64,000 bases of DNA from Ustulina deusta. Its lineage: Eukaryota > Ascomycota > Sordariomycetes > Xylariales > Xylariaceae. The notes beneath the pieces were generated by a model. The model saw only the letters and a program-made list of their open reading frames with translations. It was not told the DNA's origin and did not search any database. Shown here in pieces: positions 1 through 9,883 of this stretch (position 1 is its first letter; every line of letters begins with the position of its first letter). A program made the translations under genes and the position numbers. Location of the stretch: NCBI GenBank assembly GCA_023159155.1, contig JAJNNX010000005.1, positions 1,612,001 to 1,676,000 on the forward strand, given 5' to 3'.

Positions 1-1699
1 AATAACGTCCCTATTGGAGCCAAAGTCTGCCAAAACGAATATCCCGAGACATGTCGCAAAGTCATGATTCTAGACTGGGATGTGCATCATGGAAACGGAG
101 TCCAGAATATGTTCTATGATGATCCAAACGTCCTCTATATCTCCCTCCACGTCTATGATAACGGTAATTTCTATCCGGGGAAGCCGGACAACCCGATGAT
201 ACCCGATGGTGATTTGGATAATGTTGGTCATGGAAAGGGCAAGGGCAAGAATGTCAATATTGCATGGCCGTCACAAGGCATGGGAGATGGAGAATATCTA
301 GCAGCATTTCAAAAGATTGTCATGCCGATCGCTCAAGAGTTTAACCCAGACCTCGTGATCATCTCGGCCGGCTTCGATGCGGCGGATGGCGACGAACTAG
401 GAGGCTGCTTTGTCACACCTCCTTGCTATGCTCACATGACGCATATGCTGATGTCTCTCGCTGGCGGCAAAGTGGCAGTATGTTTAGAAGGCGGATATAA
501 CCTCCAAGCGATATCGCATTCCGCCCTGGCGGTGGCACGGACACTCATGGGAGAGCCGCCACCGCAGATGGAGATGCCGCCCATTAGTAAGGAAGCTGCA
601 AGAGTCCTGGCTAAAGTGCAGGCTGTCCAAGCTCCTTACTGGGAGTGCATGAGACCTGGGATCATCGATGTACAGCAGTTGGGCAACGGCGCCTCTCGCC
701 TCCACGATGTCATTCGCGGCTATCAGCGACAAGTACTGTCGGAAAAACATGGCATGATTCCTCTCTTCATCCAGCGCGAGGCTATATTCAAGTCCTTTGA
801 CAACCAGGTTTTGGTTACACCAGATATCCAGTCAAAACGAAAGGTCCTGTTTATCATCCACGACCCGTGAGTTTCCCCTCCACCGACGCCCGGTTTATTC
901 TCGCTAATGAACGGATAGTCCTGAGTTGGTAGCAATGCCAGACACCATTGATAACACGGTAGATCCCCACAACGGTTTCATCGCAAGTGCCCACAACGCT
1001 TTCCTCGACGGAATATCATACTGACCGATTCGCTATAGCTTAACGGCGTCATGTCATACATAGATTGGGGACTCAAGAACGGCTTTGGTGTCGTGGATGC
1101 GAACATCCCTCACTACATCACACATCCCGAAGATCTAGATGCTTTCATGCCGCGAACTCCAGAAAAGATCCTGCAAAAGCAAATAGAGGAGCTCGTCTGC
1201 TACATATGGGATAATTACCTACAACTCTACGACGCGGAAGAGCTATTTCTCCTCGGTATCGGCGACGCTTACTTGGGTGTCAAGGTCCTTCTCACTAACC
1301 GTGGTACGTATCCGGCTTGACAGATTCCACTGAGAATCGATGGGGTCAGAGTAGTTGGTTTTCTGTTTGCTGATTTGGACATTAGAGTGCAAGGACCGGA
1401 TATCGGGGGTGGTCAACTTCGTGACGGGCAATCTCCGGCCGGTCAAATCGGAGACGGACCCTGATCTTTCGACGTGGTATAAGCACAATTCCCTCGTCTT
1501 TGTGGCGGGCGATCATGCCTGCTGGAGCGACGAAGACTTGCAAAAGAAGGTCCTCAAGAGACGCTTTGGAGGCGTCAAGAAGAGTACCAAGACTGGTATC
1601 AACTGTATGATGGAGGCGCATGGCCCTGAGGTCCAGGAGTGGATCCTGGCGCGGTTGACTCGCCATAAGAGCGGACACACGACCGAGGACGAGAGGTGA
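1..1699 (+). CDS. hda1: Class II histone deacetylase Hda1/Clr3, 3' part (5' end outside the window)
   Basis: Zinc-dependent lysine deacetylase of the nuclear Hda1 complex, which removes acetyl groups from histones and represses transcription. The frame is open from base 1. The visible part carries DWDVHHGNG (metal and catalytic region), SAGFDAADGD (zinc ligand) and LEGGYNL of the deacetylase fold. A C-terminal Arb2-type region follows, including SYIDWGLKNGFGVVDANIP, GIGDAYLG and WSDEDLQKKV. Proposed exons are 1-866, 919-982, 1039-1303 and 1386-1699, giving 502 visible residues with all joints in frame. Introns 1 and 3 are GT-AG. Intron 2 (983-1038) must start with GC (gcaagt) to keep frame. 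The stop at 1697-1699 overlaps a donor-like AG|gtgagtaag, so a further 3' exon is possible. The family assignment is firm; the symbol follows yeast usage. Confidence 0.93.
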
Positions 1700-2997
1700 G
1701 TAAGAGAATGATGGTGTTTGCGACGCGGTAGAAGTAGGAATAGCGGTTGCTTGTATCAGGAGTAGGCGCAGAAGTAGGAGTTGCTTGTATCTTAACTCTA
1801 GATAGGCTCATCGATTGTTGTATGCCTTATCGTTATTTTGCTTTCCCAGGGAGCGGGTTTTCACGGGGTCATTGTTTTTCTGGTTTGTGCTGTCTGGGCT
1901 GGAAGCCTGGGCTCTCTCGGCCCAATCGACGGGTTGGAAGCCATTTCCGTATTTCAATCCGTTTGGGATGCACGTGGCGGACGGGGCGGGATGGGAAGGT
2001 CATGGTAATGCTTGGGTAAGGTGATGTATTATTGTCGCCTCATTCTTTGCCCGCTCGAGCACTTGTGAGTTCGCATATAAGCCTTTCATCGTCATCCAGC
2101 CTGCTCACGCAGTGGATGCAGCCCGGACATGCCATCTATCCCCTCTACTGCATCAGCGCCAAGGTATTCATGGCTAGCAAAGGCTCGGTGAGTGGTAGGT
2201 TGATGGGTTCTTTGACCCAACTTGGTTATGGAGATGGTCATGGATCGGGAGAGGTGAACAACAATTTCAAGCAGAGAGCCGATTCATGCATGAACCAAAT
2301 TGCCCTATTTGAACATTCTACAGCGAACACTTCCGGTTGTCTACTTCTGATATATCAATCATATTGAAGTATTACCCTACTAAGGACTACGTACCTAGGT
2401 GTAAAATACTTAGGTATCCCAGTCCCTTCTATGTCGTTGTAGTTACTTAGTAGGTAGGGGGCAGTACAGCGAAAGCCACAAGTTATCCCAAGCGGACTGC
2501 ACCGCCACAACTCGGCTTGGAGAACTTGGAAGACCTCCTGGATACGCCGCAAGACGCCACTTGACGCGTTTCCTATTTCCCATATGCGGCGGCATGCCGC
2601 TTCAGGAAATTCCAATCTAGACTCCAATACCTAGTATGTACCTACAACACTGTATGTATGTACTAGGTAGGTACTGATTGTCCACAGTTGCATGCAGCGC
2701 CCAAGGCGATAAATAATATTCAAGGCCGTAACTGGCCGCAACAACAACACACACACACCCCCTCTCCATTCTCAGTTCTTCTTCTCGTCAATACCCTGCA
2801 CGCCGTCCTCCTTCGCTGCGCTCGTCACGCCACCCTTGGTTATCCGAGGGCAGCCTTTTGCATTATCTCTCCATCTCTCGCCGTGCCGACGCCGTCCATC
2901 ACCCAATCTCTCTTTCCCGCCTGTCGAGGAGACACTCATGCAAGGTCCTCTTCCCACGACGGCGAGGGCAACATAGTGCCCGCTTTCTCATCGGACA
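1700..2997. other. Spacer between hda1 and the SR-rich gene
   Basis: Holds the 3' flank of hda1 and the 5' flank of the next gene. I see no supported gene. Around 2385-2670 there are several TAGGTA/TACCTA motifs. From about 2750 to 2960 the + strand is pyrimidine-rich, as is usual for the leader of an ascomycete housekeeping gene, and this lies directly before the ATG at 2998. Confidence 0.6.
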
Positions 2998-4942
2998 ATG
3001 GATCGCGACCCGAGAAGCCGCAGGTAAGCAAGCTGACCCTTTGCCCGTTTCTGTTTCTGGGCCTGCCTTGATGCCCGTCTTTTCGCAACGCATCTCGCGT
3101 AATGTTCGCAGCTGGCATGCATCGCTTGCGGCCATGTGAACGGCAACTTGCCAGAATATACGTCTCCTTGCCTATATCTGTATCTGTCTAAACTACGTAT
3201 GAATACGAACCTGTCGTGTCCTGGGTCCTGGGTCCTGGGTCTTGGTGGCCTTGCGATATCCCCTCCCACCTCTCACCTCTCACCATTCTATTCTATGTGG
3301 CTGACGACGAATCTTCTTCGCCAGATATGACGATGGAGAAGTCACCAGATATGGCGCAGGCGAATCGTACCGACCGTACAATTCCAACCGATCTCCGCGT
3401 CGCGCCAGAAGCCCCCCCCCTCTCCCCCGAGACCGACCTCGCAGCCCTCCACCAGACAGCGACCGATATGTCCCCGATCGAGCCCCCAGACGTCGTTCGC
3501 GGAGCACCGATCGTTATCGACGGGACCCCTCGCGCGACCGCAGAGACCTGAGGGATGTGCGAGACGTGCGTGACATGGGCGGCGATAGCTGGCGAAGAGA
3601 TGACAGAAGTCGCGCTCTCCGTAGATCGCCGCCGCGGCGGTCTCCTCCGAGGCGCAGTCCGCCCAGGAGAAGCCCGCCGCGCAGGTTCTCTCCGAGACGG
3701 GATGACCGCGACCGGCCGCGATCTCCGAGAAGAGCCTTTGACCCAAGGTTAAACCCTTTGCCCCAAGAAGACAACCCTAATTCCATTCCCCTGACAAGGC
3801 TGCCACACAGGCGACGATCCAGGTCTCCGCTCGATCGAGACCGTCCACGAGACCGCACTCCCCCTCCTCGTCGTTCCCCCCCTCCCGTCTCTAGAACGAA
3901 CACGTACCGTGGTCGCGATCGCACCCCCGATCGACGTGGCGACGATCGCTTCGGTCCTTCTTATCCTAGACGTCCCTCACCCCCTCGCGACCCTGCTGTC
4001 GGCTCTGCTCTTCCCTCCCGTGACACATCGCAGAGATCTTCGCCGCGTCCTGACCCTCCTAGACGAGATGACCGTTCCCGCCCTGAAACTCCCCCTCCTG
4101 CTCGTCCCATCTCTAGATCCTCGCACGGCGGCCCTGGTGCCAGAGAGAAAACACCACAGACAACACCTCATGACCCTCAGTCTGGCCCATCTCGACCATC
4201 CCGGTCTCCTCCCCGTGGTCCCGCTGCCTTACGAGCACCGCCCACAGGCCCGAGAGATGGTCGCGGATATGGCAGTCAGTCTGCTGGGTCAATAGGTCCG
4301 CCTGCCAGACCATCCGCCGCCCCAACCCCTTCGCCAGTCGTAAGTCGACAAGAAAATGGTGCTGGAGCCCCACCATCTGGTCCCCGAGGGTTTGTCTCTG
4401 GGCGTGGAGGTGGTTATGGTCGGGGTGGACGGGGAGGATCTGCCTGGGGTAACACTATTCAGAGTCGCAACCTACCTACAGCTCAAGGCCCTGCCTCGGC
4501 TTCTACTACCACCAGTTCTAACAGCATACCTACAGGCCCTCGTGCGAGTACCACTTCGCAGTCGGTTCCATCTACCCCCATCCCGCAGGCAAAACCCTTC
4601 AATCCGCCCAAGGGTCCAGCCGCGGAAAATAATCGACCCAGTCTGGCCCAGCAACTAATCGCATCCATGCCGCCCATTATTCCTGGTGGCAAGATGGACC
4701 CCTCCCATGTTCCACTAACTACTGGAGTACTACCCGAACTGCAGCCTCACATGGATCGTCTCAAAGAGGAAGAGGAGAAGCTTCGAGAAGAGAAATATAT
4801 CAAAGAAGAAAAGTTACGCAAGAGTCTTGCCGCATATGAGAGGGGCGAGCGCGAGACCAAGGTTATGGCCTTACGTACTGAGTTGGCTGAACAGAGCCTC
4901 AAAAAGTTTGCCGGCGAAGGTCTTGGCGGTGCTGCCTTTTAA
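2998..4942 (+). CDS. Arg/Ser/Pro-rich (SR-like) nuclear protein
   Basis: About 547 residues. A 26-base first exon (2998-3023, reading MDRDPRSR) is joined across a 301-base intron (3024-3324) to exon 3325-4942. The join restores one frame, giving the peptide RRYDDGEVTRYGAG. The N-terminal half is dense in RS, RD, RSPPRR and PPRR repeats (for example RRSPPRR in tandem near 3630-3690), like SR proteins and SRRM-type splicing cofactors, but no RRM is present. A Gly-rich stretch (RGGGYGRGGRGG) follows. The C-terminus holds a charged coiled-coil-like segment (DRLKEEEEKLREEKYIKEEKL). A 63-base GT-AG segment at 3748-3810 with a CTGAC branch point is in frame, without a stop, and may be an intron; removing it deletes 21 residues that lack RS character. 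A role in mRNA processing is inferred from composition only. Confidence 0.8.
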
Positions 4943-5742
4943 TAGGCTATACCGGAAAGTCAGTTGAAGCATCGTCAATAAGCCGATTTCACTCGACGAC
5001 CTTTTCGATCTATTCTTTGGCTATATTTCCAGCGTCTTGTGGCAGTACGATCACAGACCGTCTCGAACTATTATTCTTCCTGCCCCGGAATCGAGGCTAT
5101 AACCATGCCTGAGGCCTGATGGATCATGTAATATCTCATTATCCAAGCATGATATCCAGAAAGTCTGGAACGGAGGCCACGTGAGAAACGAAAATGCGAA
5201 ATCGAAATACAAGTGCCTAGCTGAAGGGGCATTGAGCGCGTTCGCGGAACACTAAACGAAGACCGGGAGTTGTAGGATACCAGATACCTTGTACGAATAC
5301 CTTGTCAGATGATAGCAATACACACGGACATGTTGCGTGAAGTTGGAACATTCTTGGACCCCTGCCTACATATGCAAAGATTGACGTCTGTCTGGGGAGT
5401 GGAATGGTGGGAGCGAATCGGACTATGGGAACTCTCGATTTGCCGACGGCGTGGCTGGGCATTCCCTGCTTCTATCTAGGTGATGGTCTCCTTCTCGTCG
5501 TTGCACTCGGCAGTGCTTATCACAATCTATCTACCTTAGATATTCTCGGGTCTATATCACCCGGACTACTTCCTAATGGGAAGAGCTCAATCGGTTCGAT
5601 GAGCCCATGTCATGGCTCGACAAAGATGTCATAGATAGGGTATTAGATGAGATCAAACCGGCTGCATACGTCGGCAGTGGTTTCAGCTATTACATACATA
5701 CACACACACACATATATAGACATAGATATATACATATTACAG
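4943..5742. other. Convergent spacer with a CA/TA microsatellite
   Basis: Lies between two convergent genes and should carry both 3' ends. A CA-rich then TA-rich simple repeat runs from about 5694 to 5737. No other structure was recognised. Confidence 0.6.
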
Positions 5743-8044
5743 TCATCTATCTCTTTTCCCTCGATCCAGAATCCGACGTCCACGCCTTAACCTCCCCTTC
5801 CGCTGTCTGAATGCTCGTCGAAGGGTAAGGGTCGTAGCGGCAGCTGGGACGGTGCGAAGCGACCGCGAAGGAACAAAGGGCGTGCGATGGAATGAACCGG
5901 CGGTTTCAAGTGTCGCGCGATCGATGCGTCGATAGCGGATCTCGAACTCAAGCCAGCGCTCGAGGTGCGGAATCTGGATATTGAGGGATGGCAGGGCGAT
6001 GAGCTTCATCTTCGACACGTCGGGGGTGCTGGGATGGTCCGAGGTGGAATCCGCCGTGGCTTCGCTGTCGTAGTACTTCCATACGTGGGCAGGCGAGAGG
6101 GGGTAGTACCGTCGAGGTTTCATGTTGTCGAGATCCAGGTCTTCTTCGAGGTAGAGGGCGGGTAGGGTGTACCGTGTCTTGCCCGGGGCGTACCGCTTGA
6201 GGAGAGCGGCGAGATGGTCCCGATCTTTGGGGGGGAGGGATTCCCGAAAGGCCTTGGCGTGCGAGCGTTCGAAGGGCTGCAGGATCACGCGGTAGGGCAG
6301 CCGGTGCCGTATGTGGATCCAGAAGCGCCCGTCCCAGAGACCCCAGCGCATCCAGGCCGACCACTTGCTGTTGGCTTCGCTGAAGCCGCCGAAGTTCGCC
6401 CGCATCGACCAGTACGGCGCGCGGTAACGTGGGATAGGCTGATCCGAGGGGTAGGGGGTTCGGCTGAGGTACCAGGCTAGAGATTTGGCCGCCCTTTGGG
6501 ACGGGACACCTTTATCAGAGGGTGACGACGGGTGAATGGGGACGAAGTGGACGCCTGCAATTACGAAGGCTTTGGGGGGTTCTGCTATGCTTCGTCCGTC
6601 TGGAGAGTTGGATAACGCGGGGAATAGGCGGGAGATGACGTTCTGGAGACCTGCCAGCGGTATTGTCTGCGCTTCAGGGGTGACAAGAGCAATGATCCTC
6701 CTGATCAGAAACCCGGCGACCTCGCGCTGGCGCCGGATGCGAGCGCCGCGGCGCGAGGGGGAAGACATGTCCCTGGGGAAGCGAGATAAGCTGTATTCTG
6801 GGAATTGAACGGATGCAGTGCCGACATTCGGCTCGACGTCGTGTATGATGGTCTGCGCCAACAACCGGTTGGCTTCGGCCTCTAGTGCGCGGGCGTCTTG
6901 CTCGCACCGTCGAGACAAAGCTAGAATAGAAGGCTTCTGAAGGGCGACGGGAAGGGTATAGTTTTTGTACATGTGCCTTACGGCGTTCCTCATAGTGAGA
7001 GTCGGGTCCTGGTTGGTCCTGTCTTCCCACCAGGGGATCTTGTTGGCCTCGCACGTGGCGATCAGTCGGTCTTTTGAAAACCCCAGTAATGGCCTGTACA
7101 CCATGACGCCACCATCCTCGACATCGATGCTAGCGAGATCGAGGGTCGCAACCCGGTTGGTCTGGTACAGTTCTTCAAAATCGTCCATCATAGGGTACAG
7201 TTCTTCAAAATCATCCAGCCTATCTATGATGGGCTCCCTGAGCTCTCGGTCATTCATCTGGCGGTCAATACTGGACCTCAACTCCCGCCTCAGCCTTCGA
7301 TACTGTCTCCTAGATAGGACAGTGTTGTAGAAGGGCCGGGCTTCCCTCTGGTCGTCCACGTAACCACTCTGGTGGGCGCCGTGCAAGCCCTCGCACTCGG
7401 GGATATCCGAGGCCGCCTTCATGCCGCGCAGACCTCGGACACCGTGTCCCTGCAGTAGTCGCATAAGGACCGTCTCGTATTGGTCGTCTTCGTGGTGCGC
7501 GACCAAGAGACTAGCCGATCTGCGGGAACTGCACACACGTCCCAGCTTACGGTAACGAAAGACGCGAGCGACGCTCTCGAAGTTCGGCAGGTCTTTCGGG
7601 TGCTTGTATTGGCCCAAAGCCCCGGTCGTAGGCCAGGATATGCGACAGATGTCGCAGCTCATCCCTATCCGCCTGACTGCGCTGCGAACGGCGCCTGCTT
7701 CTTCTTTCGATCCCTCCCTGAGCTGGTGATCGACGACGGTGGCGCGGAAATTCGAGACGGGGTTATCTGCGATTTTGAAGCCGGGATCGGACATCTTGAG
7801 CCGGGTACAGAGGTAGACCAGGGCCATCGAATCGACGCCGCCGCTCACAGCCACGCCTGCAAATGCCAATTAGCATGGCAGATGGAGGAGAGGACCCTGC
7901 TCAAGGCAACATACCGACGCTTCTCCTGATGTTCTGCCGCGTGGCAGGGAAGCGTGGCGGCGCGACGGCCCGCAGCGCCTCGGCGAACTCGTGGACGCTG
8001 ATGGGGCGGGCCCCGGTATGGAGGACGTGTGAAAGCGTGCCCAT
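5743..8044 (-). CDS. tilS: tRNA(Ile)-lysidine synthase (TilS family), probably mitochondrial
   Basis: ATP-dependent enzyme that joins lysine to C34 of tRNA-Ile with a CAU anticodon, so that it reads AUA; in fungi the substrate is expected to be mitochondrial. Exon 1 is 8044-7915 and exon 2 is 7856-5743, with a 58-base GT-AG intron between. The joint creates the PP-loop SVGVAVSGGVDSM (SGGVDS at about residues 48-53). Also visible are AHHEDDQYET and the family signature DPTLTMRNAVRH. The ATG at 8044 was chosen because it is in frame with the joint; the upstream ATG at 8049 is out of frame. At 747 residues it is much longer than bacterial TilS, the extra length being a C-terminal region of unknown role. 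Between the ATPase motifs lies a duplicated acidic segment (DDFEELY twice, near 7167-7218). Confidence 0.9.
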
Positions 8045-8703
8045 TCCATTCTATGACGTCGACTCTCGCTGTCTTGGAAAGGAGTGGCCGGTGGTGGTGA
8101 TGGCGGTGGTGGTGGGAGGGTATGCATACAACCCGAGTGATACCTCCCTCCTCTATCTAGCTCTGTCCAAGAGCTTCACATGGCAGGGGGGTTCGGCTGG
8201 CTCCCCGTTCCTTGCATATCAGTACGTCATGAAGTCGCAGATACAAAAATAAAACGAGCCCAAAGAACATCGATCTAAAAGAGTTCATGCTTCAAACCGC
8301 ACTGGAGATACCCGTACAAGCTTATCGGCCAAGGCAATTCAATGTGGAACCCTGCACCGGCTCAGAATTTATTGACCATGTACCTATCCACCTATGTATG
8401 TACCTACTCTTTCCTCGACCCAACAACCAAGCGCCGACCTCGCTGAACGGCCCCAATGGAAGGCACAATTGCTCCGGGGACCCTGCGACGGTGATCGCGA
8501 TAATTCCTCAAGCACTTGTCCTGGCCCTTTCCCCCCTCTTCCCTTTTCGCAAAGGCCATTGGTTCTATCTCTCTCTACCTGCCGTCTTGCGGATCCTCAG
8601 CTTCCCACTACAATCGAAAAAAGGGAGCCAATAAATATCTCGCTCTGATATTCGTAAATACATATATATATATATATATATATATACACATCCCCCCCCC
8701 CTC
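8045..8703. other. Divergent promoter region of tilS and the SAM carrier
   Basis: Shared 5' region of two divergently transcribed mitochondrial genes. It ends with a (TA)n tract at 8662-8686 and a C10 tract at 8692-8701, immediately before the carrier ATG. No other gene is supported. Confidence 0.6.
8662..8701. repeat. (TA)n plus poly-C tract in the SAM-carrier leader
   Basis: About 12 TA units followed by a short spacer and ten consecutive C residues, two bases from the start codon at 8704. Both tracts are prone to length change. Confidence 0.9.
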
Positions 8704-9636
8704 ATGGCGGCGCAACCAGCAGCCAACCCCCCCTTCGTCACGGCCCTCCTCGCCGGCGGCATAGCAGGCACCACGGTCGACCTCTCCCTCTTCCCCCTCG
8801 ACACGCTCAAGACCCGTCTCCAGTCGCGCGCCGGCTTCTTCCCGTCCGGCGGCTTCCGCGGCGTGTACCGCGGCGTCGGGTCCGCCGTCGTCGGGTCCGC
8901 GCCCGGCGCCGCCTTCTTCTTCTGCACGTACGAGGGCGTCAAGGACGTATTGTCGCGCGCGAGGCAGAGACGCCGGGACGAGGATGCCGCCCTTGCCCTG
9001 TTGGGGCTGGGGGGCAGAGTAGAGGTCGGCGAGAGCAGGAGCACCTGGGCCGAGCCCCTCGAGCACATGGCCGCCGCGAGCTTGGGCGAGGTCGCTGCGT
9101 GCGCTGTCCGCGTGCCCACCGAGGTCGTCAAGCAGCGGGCGCAGGCCGGTCATCACGGTGGGTCGAGCGCCGGTGCGCTGCGCGCTATTCTCGGGCGATA
9201 CGGGACCGTCGGTTTCGCCGGCGTCTGGCGCGAGCTCTACCGCGGCTGGGGCATCACCGTCATGCGCGAGGTGCCCTTTACCGTCATACAATTCCCGCTC
9301 TGGGAAGCGCTCAAGGGCTGGGGTCGTCGGCGAAAACAAGTCCCGGGAGCGTCGGCGAGGGTCGAGGTCAGTGCCGGCGAGAGTGCGCTCTACGGGAGCA
9401 TATCGGGTGCCGTGGCTGCTGGCATCACGACGCCTCTGGACGTGCTGAAGACACGGGTCATGCTGTCCAAGGAGAGGGAGAACGTTCTCACTGTGCTGCG
9501 GGAGTTATTCGCCAATCATGGAGTACGACCCTTCTTCGCTGGTATCGGGCCCAGAGTCGCGTGGATCAGTGCTGGAGGAGCCATCTTCCTTGGTAGCTAC
9601 CAATGGGCCGCCAACGCTCTGCAGAGCAACCTGTGA
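8704..9636 (+). CDS. pet8: Mitochondrial S-adenosylmethionine carrier (Pet8/SLC25A26 type)
   Basis: Inner-membrane carrier of the SLC25 family that exchanges cytosolic S-adenosylmethionine for mitochondrial S-adenosylhomocysteine, supplying methyl groups for lipoate, biotin and RNA methylation. A single exon of 310 residues is the normal length. The three repeats each carry the carrier signature: PLDTLKTRLQ, PTEVVKQRAQ and PLDVLKTRVM. Subfamily-typical segments are FRGVYRGVGSAVVGSAPGA, WRELYRGWGITVMREVPFT and RVAWISAGGAIFLGSY, which match the pattern of yeast Pet8 as I know it. Codon third positions look strongly G/C-biased. It is divergent from tilS and converges on the WDR48-like gene, with only about 250 bases between the two stops. 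Confidence 0.95.
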   Translation: MAAQPAANPPFVTALLAGGIAGTTVDLSLFPLDTLKTRLQSRAGFFPSGGFRGVYRGVGSAVVGSAPGAAFFFCTYEGVKDVLSRARQRRRDEDAALALLGLGGRVEVGESRSTWAEPLEHMAAASLGEVAACAVRVPTEVVKQRAQAGHHGGSSAGALRAILGRYGTVGFAGVWRELYRGWGITVMREVPFTVIQFPLWEALKGWGRRRKQVPGASARVEVSAGESALYGSISGAVAAGITTPLDVLKTRVMLSKERENVLTVLRELFANHGVRPFFAGIGPRVAWISAGGAIFLGSYQWAANALQSNL

Positions 9637-9883
9637 CGACGGCACCGCGTCATGCATGCATACCTATCACATATGCAGAATGGTTTCATAAGACCGAAGG
9701 CAAGCGTGTGCGCCTCGGCATGTATCAACGGTACAGGCTTATCACAACCTGATGCATTTTAGGGCGTTCGGGAGGCCATATGTACAGTACTTAGAAAGTC
9801 CCTTTATCCCTTTCCTGTTGACATGTTGGATATAGATGTAATGATACCCACCTCACGGACTCATTCGCCGTCTAACCAAGTTC

